Positions 11,501 to 22,758 of a stretch of DNA of 64,000 nucleotides are shown piece after piece; positions within the stretch are counted from its first letter, which is position 1; each line of letters starts with the position of its first letter. The position numbers and the translations under genes were made by a program. Below the pieces are notes generated by a model. The model saw nothing but the letters and a program-made list of their open reading frames with translations, was not told where the DNA came from and searched no databases. This stretch comes from Scytalidium lignicola (Eukaryota > Ascomycota > Leotiomycetes), in the NCBI GenBank assembly GCA_002812745.2, contig NCSJ02000024.1, forward strand, positions 1-64,000. The letters run 5' to 3'.

Positions 11501-12007
11501 GATAGAATGCGTTGACCTTCTCTAGTTCTCGTTCCTATTGGTAGTTAAGTAAAAGGTATGGCGGTGCTATGTGGACAGGTGTATTTACCAACTGAAAGAA
11601 GAACGTCGCCTTGTTTGCTTGCAAAGCCGCCTGGGAGTCGACGATGCCTTGTGATCGATGGAGGTCATTCTGGCTGAGGAGAGGAGGTGTCGCAGAGAGT
11701 TTCTTGATGAGCTACTATTGGATTAGAACGGCCAACTGCCAAAAATTTTGGGGAAATAAGCTAGAAAGGAGATGAAAAATCTTCCTTCATCCTTCTGTGG
11801 GGACTGGACAGGAGGGATAGATACATACCTTCTTCAGAGCCTTATAGTTGACAAAACTGGCCGCATACTCGGGAACTTCCAACTGTCTTTTCTGGATCTG
11901 TTTGCCAAACTTCCTAACATCGAAATATAGTTAGCTCACAGCTAGCGCAAGGAGATATAGCAAGAACAATCTTGCGCGCCAGATATATATCACTGAGAGA
12001 CCTACAT
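8534..12007 (-). CDS. PHO81: SPX-ankyrin-GDPD-like phosphate regulator (PHO81/NUC-2)
   Basis: Seven exons: 12007-12006, 11913-11829, 11711-11589, 11534-11484, 11425-10624, 10571-8776 and 8719-8534, giving 1014 residues. The start codon is split AT|G by a 92-bp intron; after splicing the protein opens MKFGKQIQKRQLEVPEYAA, the canonical SPX beginning. Domains in order: SPX (1 to about 170, with VNYKALKKLIKKL and LEREL..VNAFYLQKEAE), ankyrin repeats (about 240-520, e.g. GRVPLHYSCMHGRLDMMEAL, NFTPLIHAIIHGHLECIQRL), then a GDPD-like C-terminal region (about 575-1000). The GDPD region lacks the catalytic HRG...E pattern, so it is probably non-enzymatic. In yeast Pho81 inhibits the Pho80-Pho85 kinase under phosphate starvation; in Neurospora NUC-2 does so for PREG-PGOV. 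SPX domains bind inositol pyrophosphates. CACGTG boxes lie upstream. Confidence 0.93.
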
Positions 12008-12295
12008 AATGTGATGTTAGGCGCCCGCAAAGCCCTTAAGGGCTGCGTGCGAGAAGGGAATCTTAGAGGGATACGCAGGTATTTCAAGGTCAAACTAAAA
12101 CCTGGTGTCACATGCGGCAACCCATAGCTGCATCGACTGAAACTAGCGAGAAGCAGAAAGTCGAGGGAGTAAAATCTGCTGTGTCTATCAGAGGTTAGAA
12201 GATATCGGGTTGCTACCAGTGCAGCTTGGAGGCGTCGGAGTAGCACTGCAATGCCGGAGTCACTGTCAGTGTGCTGGGGCAGCTGCAGCACAACA

Positions 12296-12301
12296 CACGT
12301 G
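12296..12301. promoter_or_regulatory. CACGTG E-box in PHO81 promoter (proximal)
   Basis: CACGTG 289 bp upstream of the PHO81/NUC-2 initiation site, in the context ACACACGTGCAC. This is the core site of the bHLH factors Pho4 and NUC-1. Binding here is inferred, but yeast PHO81 is itself a Pho4 target, so feedback control is plausible. Confidence 0.45.
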
Positions 12302-12833
12302 CACTTTCGCCAACTGCTGGATGGAGAGAAGGACGAGAGCTTTCTGCTAGCAATGATGGCCAACCTCTAATGGAGAGACCAGGAACAGAGGTCAAAGTTC
12401 TTGCACCAACAGCAGGGGAGGTGACAAGAGGTGCAGAAATGAAGTTTCTGAATACAACGGACGCACCAAGAAGGCAATCCGCGGGGATTTTCGACTCAAT
12501 AGCCCACTGAAGGCCCTGTAATCTAGGCTCAGCCAAGGAGGGGCTGGTGAGGGGTACAATACATGAACGTACAGATATCAGTTTACTGAAAAAAGAGTTC
12601 CGGGATCAATGCTCCTAGTGCCTTCCTTAGATGGTACAGACAGATACATAAAGCACCTTTCCTTTTTCTATGTCACCTTTTTGCCCTCTCTACTAGACTT
12701 ATGTGCCCACTCCCTATTAATCCGAATTTGCACCTTTGCACACAATGATGCTACACTGGAGGTGGAGGTTAATAGATCGCCTGTATGATCTTTTGTTCTC
12801 CATCTATTTGGCCAATCAGAGGCCTTTCTTTGC

Positions 12834-12839
12834 CACGTG
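12834..12839. promoter_or_regulatory. CACGTG E-box in PHO81 promoter (distal)
   Basis: Second CACGTG, 827 bp upstream of the PHO81/NUC-2 start, in the context TTGCCACGTGCTG and about 20 bp downstream of a CCAAT motif. Candidate NUC-1/Pho4-type or Cbf1-type site. Confidence 0.4.
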
Positions 12840-13238
12840 CTGAAGACAAGGCTGTCAATTTTGTTCGTAAGGCTGAGATTCTACTAGCTAATATCAGCTA
12901 GGCCGCTCATATGACGAGGAGGAGCACAGAACATGGTCTTCTCATTTGAAAATTTCAACAGTATAATTACCATAATATGCAGCAAAAGTTATACTCTATA
13001 CTCTGTATGACATTTTAAATTATCTACTAGACATTTCGCATGTGATATCATGATAGTAGCGTATGTTAACACTCATATGTAGACATGTTTGAAGAGACTT
13101 AGACGCTATGTAAGACTAGATTACAGGCTGTGCGGAAGCCCCTAGACAAATATAGGTTACGTGGATATCAGCTGAGGCATAAAAACTCTGGACAAGTACC
13201 AATTTAACCACCCATCGCTATTTTCCCTATCCAAGCAA

Positions 13239-14707
13239 TTAAACCTTTTCAGCTGGTTTCTCCTGATTAGGTTCTGCAGTCACTGCTGGCTCACCTATGC
13301 CCTCTGCCATAGCATCTGCAGTGGCTTTCTTGAGTCTTTCTGTATCTTCTGTCCGTATCTCCTTTCCTGCCACCTTAGTCTCCTTCTCATCCTCACTATC
13401 CCCAAGGCTGAATGGATCATTCTCAGTCTCACCAATAGGACTAGGGTCAACAGTAGACAGCGGCTGCCATTTGCTTTGTTTTGCTGAGGATTGGACCGGT
13501 GGCGAAGCTTGTGCTCCCATCTGTGGTGATGAGCGGTAGATATCTATCTCCTCTGGTGGTCCATTTTGGAAAGAGACTTTGCGGCCGTCTGGTTTTGGCA
13601 CTGGTGGAGTTGGTTTGAACAAATCTGGATTTGCAAGAGGGCGTGTTGGGCGGCGGACGGGAGCTAGAACTCCAGTTAGATGCATGCTACCAACCGAGCT
13701 TCTATCTTTGTTTAGACTCACTGCCATCACTGTAAAGCTGCATACCGGCAAAATCATCACCTAGAACCTGTGGATCAGCATCATAGCGATTGTAATCACC
13801 ACTTTGCCTTCCATCACCACTTCTTCGCGACCGATATTGTGCATTGCGCGGTGCGCCTTCGTGTTGCTCTTCAGGTATATCTTCGCCATCAATTCTCTTC
13901 TTCAAATTTGTGATCCACCCATTAACTTTGCTCTGTGTCTCAAGGAAACCTTTGCGAAGATTTTCCTTGATTACTGGAAGATCATCCTCTATGAAGCTAT
14001 GGTTTTCGTCATAAAGTTCATTCGGCCTCAGATTTTGACCCCTTTGGGAGTTACCGCCTCTTCCACTATTTGCAGGATCCGTACCATATGAAGCTCCGCC
14101 ACTATAATGCTCTGCTAGTTGTCGTGCGTACTGCTCATCGGCTTCTAGCTGTGATTGTGGAGTAGATCCAACACGATTACTAGTTGGCCTAGGTGGTTGA
14201 GGTGGAGGAGTCGGCTCTACGACTGCATCTGGATCGGTCATACCTATGGATAGCATTAGACAAGCACTTCATTTCCCCTTTGTGACTGGAGAGATACCAA
14301 GCAGCGCATTAAAAGCAGGTTCAACACGTCCTCCACTTGCGATTAGAACGGCCTTGACAACAGCTGCATCGATACTGGGGAAAGCTTCCTTAAGCGTGTT
14401 TTCGGCTTGCTGTTCCGGGCTGAGAGGGCGCGGAGGTTTTGGCGGAGGCACTTCTTCGGTGGGAGCTTTAACAGTCGAGGTTGCCTCAGTTGCTAGAACA
14501 GTAGACTCTTGGACATCATCATCGTCCATCTCCAACGGTCGAGCTGTCGTAGGCGATTCGGCTGCAGAAGTCCCTGTAGGACTCTTGATCTAGAATGAGG
14601 AGGTTAATCATATTTCTCCCAGCACAAGGAGGGAATCAGATCTCAAGTCCCATGTCCGATAGGGTGATAAAGCTTACCGGGCTATCAGTACCCTTTGGCG
14701 CTGACAT
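13239..14707 (-). CDS. CUE5: CUE-domain ubiquitin-binding protein (CUE5-like)
   Basis: Four exons, 14707-14678, 14589-14298, 14243-13722 and 13663-13239, encode 422 residues; introns are 88, 54 and 58 bp. A CUE domain lies at about residues 68-108 (QAENTLKEAFPSIDAAVVKA, then GGRVEPAFNALLGMTDPD), preceded by the proline-rich PPPKPPRPLSPEQ. The centre has EADEQYARQLAEHYSGG and a charged helix DLPVIKENLRKGFLETQSK typical of fungal Cue5 proteins, followed by the conserved RPTRPLANPDLFKP motif and a disordered acidic tail. In yeast Cue5 is a selective-autophagy receptor that joins ubiquitinated aggregates to Atg8. For the last intron a GTATGC donor about 40 nt upstream also keeps frame; I chose GTGAGT because it retains a segment resembling other fungal Cue5 proteins. 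Confidence 0.85.
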
Positions 14708-16474
14708 GGTTGCGTTTAGTTATGCCAGCAGAATTACAATTCGGGAGAAAATATAATATGTTCCAGCAAGTATTTCGATATGCGATAAATATAAATCAGA
14801 CTATCAACTTTGGGCTGCTTATTCTGGAGAGATCCTGAAACTAACTGGCGAACGTCACAAGCCGAAAGTCAAACGTCGTCAGCCACACATCAGCCACAGC
14901 CCCATACAGTTTCTAGATCATGGCACGTTTTGAGCGGGCAAAGCGCCATGGCATCTCGATAAGCAAATACTATTCATATAACTATTCATATGATGCTAAA
15001 TTAGAATACTTAATCTTCTAGGTCATTATAACATATGATAACTAAGCGCCAACAACTTCTATACCTCCAGAGATGTGCAGATCTTGAAGGGAGACGCTAT
15101 GAGTTTATGCGATCGTTTATAATACGACCATATTTCAGTCAAGTATTGATCATCTCCGTCTACGAATTTATTTATTTTGCTCTACGTTGGGTTACCTCAC
15201 TCGAAGTCTAGGAACCCGCTTTCATAAATGAGCTGTTCGTTGAGTTAAGTTAATTATCTTAAACTCTCCTTCGCAAAACAGACCGGAGTAGCCGGCCCTG
15301 ATGCTTTGAAAGGGTATCCTGAACAAAACCCGAATTGGGTGCGCTCTCTACACAATCGATGGGGTATCATTCGTTTATTAATCCTTACGTCACGAAATTT
15401 TCAGTTGTGGTTTGTCCTAGTCTGGAACACAATCGAAACACCACTTCTGCAATTAACACGTTCTGATAAAAGACAGTCCATCCGTAAATAAATGTATCCT
15501 TAGAAAATAATTATGGGTGATCGGATGGGTAAAAAGGTACGGATTTGTCACGTGCGCAACAATCACGTGCGCATCCTTTCACCTGCAACAGATCGCGTTG
15601 CAACACCACCTCCTCGCTCCTGCATAACGCGTTTTCTATTGATACTCGATGATAGAGATGGAATTTTGTATATATTCGATGGCCTTGGGTGTGCGTGCGA
15701 GTCACAAGATACATCCACAGGAATAGTCATGACGTGAGAGCCGGGTCCGGAAGATTCGTAGGCTTGGTGCTTCTGAAATTGTCTGGCGCATCTTTTTCCG
15801 CCTCCTTGATCCGCTTTTGGTTTCCTGGCAGCGTGNAAAAGTTTGGGAGCTGGAGCGAACGAAGGGCAAGGTGGCACAGGGATTGGTGCGAGGCACACGC
15901 GCACTACAGCCCCGTCAAAGCGAGACTAGACATACCGTAATAATGAGGATCACGAATTTAATTGCTGCAAGAATAAGATGAAGACCACGAGAAAAAAGGA
16001 AACAATAGATCTCAATGGGAGATTTTGTAGTACAAACTGCCTAGTTAGAAAATGGCTCCGTGCTATATCGCACTATTTAAATAAGCGACGGTGATTGGCC
16101 CAGCGGAGTTTGTGAGGTCGGCCTCCTTGGGATGTAGCAACATAATCTCACGGGCGCTCTCTCTGGCAGGAAAAAAGACCACGCCTAACAATGGAACCGT
16201 TCGGCATCTCCTGGGAAGCAAAAATGCTCAGCCTACATCCTTTCCCTTCCCTTCCTTCCCATCCTCACGCCATCACCACACACCTCGACCAAACTCCATC
16301 TCATAATTTTCGATATGTCGCGAGCCCAATACTGAAAACAACCCTCGACATCTCTGAGACTCCAAAGTCACTATTCCGACGATCTACGGTTCCCAGCTAA
16401 GGGTGACCTGAGCACCTCAATCAAACTGCAAACATCCTCAACGATCCCCTCCGCAATTCATCGCCAACGCCACC
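14708..16474. other. intergenic region between CUE5-like and Ies4 genes
   Basis: About 1.77 kb with no supportable gene. The divergent neighbours place two promoters here. Visible features are a short tandem TATTCATA repeat near 14970-14990, a pair of CACGTG boxes at 15548-15573, one N at 15836, and a pyrimidine-rich leader (CCCTTCCCTTCC-like) at 16240-16260 before the Ies4 start. Confidence 0.6.
15548..15573. promoter_or_regulatory. tandem TCACGTGCGCA E-boxes
   Basis: An 11-bp sequence, TCACGTGCGCA, occurs twice with a 15-bp period (15548-15558 and 15563-15573). Each copy holds a CACGTG palindrome, the core site of bHLH factors such as Cbf1 or Pho4/NUC-1. It lies 840 bp upstream of the CUE5-like start and 900 bp upstream of the Ies4 start, so the target is unclear. 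Confidence 0.5.
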
Positions 16475-17458
16475 ATGTCTCCTCCCACTAAATCATCCAC
16501 AACCCCCAACGCGCGACGCAAGTCGTCGTCGAAAGGAACTCTAGTCGTCACATTGAAGCTGTCGCCCAAGTTCCTCAGAGAATTCGACGAGTCGCGTATT
16601 AAAAAGGAAGAATCTCCGTCAAAGGATTCTTCGTCGGCGACTTCAAATACATTACCAGTTTCTGCAAGTCCTGCTGCCGATATCCCATCGGAATCGGCTT
16701 CCAATACACCGGCTCCAAGCGGCACGCCAGTCCCCACGTCGATGCCTCCACCAACAGAAGGGGTCAAGAAAAAGGGAGTCAAAAGAGGTGCCGGAGCTGC
16801 CCTGGGTAACGACTTGATTCCTAAAGTGAGAGGGAAACCAGGACCGAAGAAAAAAGCACGACTGTAAGTACAATACTTTTCTTTCAAAATAGCGAGTACA
16901 GTTTCATCCTTCTTTCCATACTTGCCTGGCTACTCGATGCGCTCCCATCTCAGTCTTAGAAAATTTGGTGATATTTTGAACTAACTCGCATACAGTGAAG
17001 ATGGCTCAATCGACCCTACAAGCCTTGCACCAAAGCCAACTAGTGCAGGTGTTGCTCATAAGCTTGGTCCGAAGGCCAACCAGGGAGCAATCAACGCTGG
17101 CCTCCGAGCGCTTGATCGGTCTGGGACGCCGTGTCGCAGGTGGCATAAAGGCAGCATGAGGTTGAAGAGCTTCACTGGCGTGATCTGGGAAATTCCTAGG
17201 TGGAAGGCTCCAGAACGAACTTCGATCAAGCTGGAATTGGATGGAACTACCTCAGGCGATAGCAGCAAGGAGAATAAGGATAGCAGCCATCTAGAGAGCG
17301 AGAAGAGCAACAGCGGTATCGATGTTGAGATGACCAGCAATGTGGATAACAATGCCAGCTCTCCAGCTCCTGTTGCTCCTGCTGCCGACACTCCGTCTGT
17401 CGACTCACCTGGAATAGTTGTCGACTCGCCAGCCCCGGCGATTGCTACCTCAGCGTAG
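16475..17458 (+). CDS. IES4: INO80 complex subunit Ies4-like (DUF1711)
   Basis: Two exons, 16475-16863 and 16996-17458, with a 132-bp intron (GTAAGT donor, CTAAC branch, TACAG acceptor), encode 283 residues. The N-terminus (KSSTTPNARRKSSSKGTLVV, then TLKLSPKFLREFDESR) and the block RGKPGPKKKARLEDGSID, AHKLGPKANQGAINAGLRAL, RRWHKGSMRLKSFTGVIWEI match the fungal Ies4/DUF1711 family. The rest is low-complexity Ser/Pro/Ala. In yeast Ies4 is a small non-catalytic INO80 subunit phosphorylated by Mec1/Tel1 and linked to the DNA-damage checkpoint. The basic GKPGPKKKARL segment is a likely nuclear localisation signal or AT-hook-like DNA contact. Family call is strong; the role is by homology. Confidence 0.88.
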
Positions 17459-18641
17459 AGAATTGCATATTTTCTATACTATAATCACTGCTCTCGAGCA
17501 GCTTGGTCTTGTATCACCATTCTCATCTGTACTCGGGCATATGGAAACGGAGAACGACTTGTTTTAGCGATGTCATCCCGTCACATCGTCTATAGTAGGG
17601 CATGTATCAGCTTTAGTTTATTTCGTCATCGGATATCATCGTGCTGAAGGTGCAGCTCAAATGGCGTTGGGATCTTAGACATCAACATTATGGGGGTTGG
17701 TGGGTCGGGTAGCATGGCGTTTCTTAAAAAGGCATTTGTATTTTAGATTTGCATTTGAATAACCAGAAATATAACACGTAGTTCCTGGTACTCAGCCATT
17801 TTCTTTGGCAATCACTGTTTGTGTCTGTCGTGATGACTTTATTGAAAGGTAAGGAATATATTCCATCCTAAACTAAGTAACACCAGCCAAGTCCCCAAAG
17901 AATTCAATACCACAGTTCCCTCCCATCCATGGCCCAGTTGCACCTACAAGACAGAGCAATTGCAACCTTTGTCGTACATACAACTTTATCGCTCCAACTT
18001 GTTATATTGATGCAATATAATTCTTTATGCCTTGATTAATGGACGCATGAAACTAGATTAGTTATCAATCATGGATTGTTGAGAAGTCATTCACTTTCAT
18101 GGGGGCTTGTAACTGAAAATACAAACATACGCCCAATACTTCTTGCATATCTTTGAATACCAAGTTTAATTGTCTCATCTAGATTACTACTACAGCAGAA
18201 GAGGCTTGGATCTAGATTTCTACATACTAAGATGCATTGTCTTGTGACTTAACCTGTTCACCCCGCTTGAAAGAGCCTAGCTTCGCTTCCATGTCTGGTC
18301 TGAGCATGCTGTGCCATTGCACCTTTCTGATAACGAATGAACAAGATTCACACTCTTTTATAATATATACATAAGATGAGCTTACTGACAGTAGTCCAGC
18401 TCTGATGTATCTGCTGGACTGTTTTGAATATCATTATTCTATTCGCTGGCCATGACCTAATATCCAACGCATTACACATCATAACCGCTGTCATCCCCCG
18501 CCGAGATTCACCACGTCTACCTTAGTATGTTGTTCTATTGACAGCTACGAGACAGGAGGGCATCCCATAATTGTGAGCAGCTATACTAAGTTCAGGCCAC
18601 CACAAAGTCTCCACGAACGAAGTATACTATACCACCTCAAT
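17459..18641. other. intergenic region upstream of the GID1-like gene
   Basis: About 1.2 kb holding the Ies4 3' flank and the promoter and leader of the next gene. No long frame, RNA gene or repeat is recognisable. Confidence 0.55.
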
Positions 18642-21288
18642 ATGACGAACTCCTACCCCTCGGGCTCACCGGGCATTCCAGAGTCCAACATGCCGACTGG
18701 AGCTCCCAGCTTCATGCAACGCAGGTCTTCATACGCGTCAGTTGTCTCTGGGACCGCTATAGCGACCTCACAACCGTATCAACAGCCGCTAAGATCTGGC
18801 GCTTTCTCACATCTCTTAAACTATCAGTCCGACCCGATGTATGATCCGACGTATTCTTCCCGCTATGACTTTCGCGGGTACGATCTAGATGGAAGCTTGA
18901 ATGGAAGGCCAGCATCATGGAGTCGACCTGGGCAGCTCCCAAGCTTCTCCAGCGCATTTGGAGGCATTACAAATGGGCATGGATTTCAGTATGGGTATAC
19001 TCCATTTGGGGGGCCGCATGGAGATTCATTCTTCATACCATCGTACTTGAAAGGATCAACATACGTTAGAAAGTTAGAGGAAGCACATAAAGCAAAACTT
19101 GCTGCACATAGGGATGGTCCTTCGACACATTCCTCACAACCAGGCTCTCTTTCAACCAGCACTAGTAGTGTTAATTTGCAAGCCAAGATTGCCCCATCGC
19201 ATCGAGGCATGACGTACGATTTAATTGAGAAAGCACCACCTGCCGATGACGAGGCATTGGCTTCATTGCCATCGAAATGGAACACACATGATAAACATTC
19301 GGGACTAGAGGTTTTATCAGATGGGTTGGAGGTCAAGTTTGCGAGCGCCAAATCTGCTACTGATCGAGATCACGAGGCTTGCGCTATCAGAGCAGATTAT
19401 CCGATGCCTCCACAGTGTGGCATTTACTATTTCGAAGTGACCATTTTGTCACGGAAGAGAGAAGAGTATGCTATATTGCGAATATATCTGCCATCTATTT
19501 TCTTAGTCAGATTCTAACATTGTTATATGTAGAAGTTCTATCGGCATAGGATTTTCAAGCAAGAACGTGCCATTATCAAGAATACCTGGTTGGGAGCCGG
19601 ATTCCTGGGCTTATCATGGTGACGACGGACAGTCTTTCTGTTGTCAAAGTACAGGCAAGCATTATGGCCCACCATTTTCTGCAGGCGATGTTGTAGGTTG
19701 TGGTGTGAATTTTAGAACAGGTTCGGCCTTTTTTACCAAAAACGGAGATCATTTAGGTTTGTACTCCGTTCTTGCCACAGCTGAAGTTGTGGCAGCTTCC
19801 TTAAATAAAGGAAGGTAATCGCGATGGGCAGACACTAAGACTCAGCATATAGGTACTGCCTTTCGAGAGATCAAAGGGAAGCTCTTTCCTTCAATTGGAA
19901 TGAAAAAATCAGGCGAGCATATTAGAGTGAATTTTGGACAAACTCCATTTGTCTTTGATATAGATGGCATGATGTCGGTTCGTTACCACCCTTTTTTGCC
20001 TCAACTTCGTCCTCCTGCTTCTCGGCCATTGTTCCCCGGATGTCGTGTCTACAAGATAACTAGACCATCAGGACAAGTCGAGGGATATTATTTCATTGAG
20101 CAGAACAAGATCTGGACTAACGAAGAATTCCAGCGCGAGAAGAGGCAGATTAGGCAAAATATTGAAACAACCAGGTGTGTATTAGATCCCGTCACATTGG
20201 ATACCGGGGTGCTGACCGATTATAGTGTAGCTAAGCTTGCACCACCTCTCAATGAGACAGAATTGATCCAGTCATTGGTAAATTGCCTATCCTTTTTTAT
20301 TGATTCCCAGCTAACGGAAGAAGGTGCTTCAATTCTTGACTCATGATGGTTATGTGGAGACAGCAAGAGCATTTGCAGAAGAAACTCATGAAGAGAAAAA
20401 GTCTTTAAACTTAGATCCAGAAGCAGTGATACCTGGATTTGATGTGAAGGAGGATGAAGATGCTAGTCATCGGCAACGTACGTCATTATCAACAGACAAT
20501 ATATATGACCATAATACTCACAACTAACAGGAATTCGCACCGCGGTCTTGGATGGTGATATTGACAAAGCTCTTAAGCACACTACTGCATACTACCCAAA
20601 CGTTCTCAGAGATAATGAACATGTCTACTTCCGATTAAAATGCAGGAAGTTCATTGAAATGATCCGACAGGGAGCAGAGATGCACAATACTACAACAAAC
20701 ACTACCAAGAAAAGCACTGGGCACAACGGCGGTTGGTATGACGACATTATCAATCATGAGATGGAACTGGACGATCATCAGGAACAGAGCAATAATAACT
20801 GGGATAAGATGAACACGGAAGAAATAGAGAGTGACCAAGTCGAGTATCATAACCTTCTTGATGACACTCTCCAGTATGGTCAGCTTTTACAAGCCGAATT
20901 CAAGGACGATCCTAGACGCGAAATTAAGAAAGCTCTCGAGGATGCATTTGCTCTGATGGCATATCAGGACCCGTTGAATGCCAAGGGAGTAGCCCATCTT
21001 CTTGATCCTAGTGGAAGAGTGGCTGTTGCGGAGGAACTGAACTCAGCAATCCTTCGTAAGTTATACTACCACTATCCCTTGTTACGAGTATTTTACGCTT
21101 GAGTCCATACTATAGTTCTACTGACACCCTATATAGAATCGCTAGGCAAATCTTCGACGGCTGCTCTGGAGCAGCTTTACCAACAAACCAGTGTCCTCTT
21201 GGAAGACCTCCGAGAATCTGGCGGCCCTGGTGCCTTTGTCAACATCGATGACTATGTGCGACCATCGTCCTCCAGCAACGACTTCTGA
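18642..21288 (+). CDS. GID1: GID/CTLH ubiquitin-ligase scaffold, RanBPM/Vid30 (Gid1) type
   Basis: Six exons: 18642-19465, 19533-19756, 19853-20277, 20324-20477, 20531-21055 and 21137-21288, giving 767 residues. The open frame extends upstream of 18642 but has no ATG there; the protein is taken to start MTNSYPSGSPGIPESNMPTG. Domain order is diagnostic: disordered N-terminus to about 240, SPRY (about 250-450, with AIRADYPMPPQCGIYYFEV, IGIGFSSKNVPLSRIPGWE and VGCGVNFRTGSAFFTKNG), LisH (about 485-510, VLQFLTHDGYVETARAF), CTLH (about 550-590, DIDKALKHTTAYYPNVL onward), and CRA to the end. Gid1/Vid30 is the substrate-receptor-binding scaffold of the GID E3 ligase that degrades gluconeogenic enzymes on glucose return. 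The CTLH-CRA region carries an Asn/Thr-rich insert (TTTNTTKKSTGHNGG). Confidence 0.92.
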
Positions 21289-21860
21289 TATGGATCACGA
21301 TTGTTCAAATGACTTGTTTCCCTCTCTTAAAATGATTTGCATTGTTCTACCAGAATGACTTTCATCTTCATGACTCACTTTCAACTCTTCTTCGGCGTTA
21401 CGATGCATGCATATTTAGGATCAAAGGTTGTTCTTCAGCATGCCAACAGACCAGGTTTATTAGCGGTTTCTTCCTCCTTTCTTCAGTGGGTGGGTGGGCA
21501 CTTCGGATCGGACGGAATATGTGCGGAACTGTATTTTCTCTGTGTCCCTTTTTCTTTTCGCGCTGATCCACCAGGCATATACGTACGTGATTGGCTTTAT
21601 TAGAAGGACCGTATTTTTACGGTGGCAGTGGTTGGTATTCTTTGCTTTTTCCTAGATTAGGAATATATATATACATAAAGAAGACTAAGGAATGATTGTA
21701 ATATTTCTCTTATGTGTATCTTGCCTAAAAGAGTTGAAGAGTTTTGCTGCCATGTATCGAGAGGCTTTCCAGCTTCACATGCACGACGTCATCACTAAAG
21801 AGTCATTTGAAGACTACATGAGGAAGAAATTTTGATGCACTTGAAGAAAATACGAGTGGT

Positions 21861-21884
21861 TGATTTGATTTGATTTGATTTGAT
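21861..21884. repeat. (TGATT)n microsatellite
   Basis: Nearly five copies of the pentanucleotide TGATT without mismatches, in non-coding sequence downstream of the GID1-like gene. Confidence 0.9.
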
Positions 21885-22690
21885 CCATCCGTCTAAGATG
21901 CTATTCAAAAAGTGTAGACCCAAATAGACTTTGCTTATTCTAATCCCGCTGAAAGGAAGAAAGAAAGAAGCAAAACACAAGAGAGGAATGTTTCGATATG
22001 CGACGTGGTTTTTTTCTCCCCGTCTTCTCTTCTTCCTTCATATTCATAATAGAAGATCTATGAAATTCTTTTAAAATTTCTGCAGCCCTGAAAACCTATA
22101 TTTCCTCTCTGGTCCAAATTTTCAGAGTTGAGTTTTTTTTTCGTCTTTTTGCCTCTTTTTGGGCTCTCCTCCAATCCAAATAATTCCATATAATTTGTTC
22201 TCTCTGTATTTCTTTTCAATTCGCCCTTCGCCCTTCGCCCCCTCTGGGGTTATATATTTTCTTCTCAATATTTCCACCCATTTCTCCTCACTCCTTTGCT
22301 TTGAACCCTCTTCGAATAGAAAAAAAAAAAAACTAATACCGAACCCCCGAATTTGTCCCGAAAACCCCCTAGAAAAGAAGAAGAGGAAGGAAGATATATA
22401 AAAAAAATTTTAATTAAATGAAATCTTTGAAATAATTTCCATAAATATCCCAGAATAGATTTAGGTATCTAGATCGCTTGTACGCATGCATGACATTGTA
22501 TGTGTATGTATACAGGNAAAAAACGCCCCGATCGCCAATTTCCCGATTATTTCAGAAGGGAGACATTCAAAAATNCCCCCCCAAAAATTAAAAGGCAGTA
22601 GTAGCCTGTTCCCAAAGAGCAATAATCTAATTTTGCTCAAGGTCCTCCCGCACCGACATTTCAGTCGTGTACGTACGTCAAGGGATGGAG

Positions 22691-22714
22691 GTGTGTATGT
22701 GTGTGTGTGTGTGT
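22691..22714. repeat. (GT)n microsatellite
   Basis: GT dinucleotide run, the last 16 bases perfect, interrupted once by A at 22697. It lies about 45 bp beyond the stop of the small gene at 22759 and gives a TG/AC-rich 3' flank. Confidence 0.9.
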
Positions 22715-22758
22715 TCGCAACAATATGCGCACGCAAAATATGGACGTAGACATCAAGG

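Larger units (their letters stand above)
12008..13238. other. PHO81 upstream region
   Basis: About 1.2 kb between the PHO81 start (read leftwards) and the CUE5-like stop. The short frames here lack domain sense and overlap one another. It contains two CACGTG boxes, a CCAAT box near 12810, and AT-rich sequence at 12950-13070 that probably belongs to the CUE5-like 3' flank. Confidence 0.55.
21289..22758. other. intergenic region, low-complexity
   Basis: 3' flank of the GID1-like gene and of the small gene at 22759. It includes pyrimidine-rich sequence at 22000-22330, an A12 run near 22321, a TGATT microsatellite, a GT microsatellite, and Ns at 22517 and 22575 next to homopolymers. No gene is supported. 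Confidence 0.5.

Noticed and set aside
11914..12536. Two overlapping minus-strand frames upstream of the SPX exons
   Set aside because: They cover the PHO81 split-start intron and promoter, are out of phase with the SPX frame and have no domain.
19757..19818. Read-through of GID1 exon 2 (LYSVLATAEVVAASLNKGR)
   Set aside because: It ends in a stop, whereas splicing at GTTTGT to the ATATAG acceptor restores the conserved LGTAFREIKGKLFPSIG of the SPRY domain.
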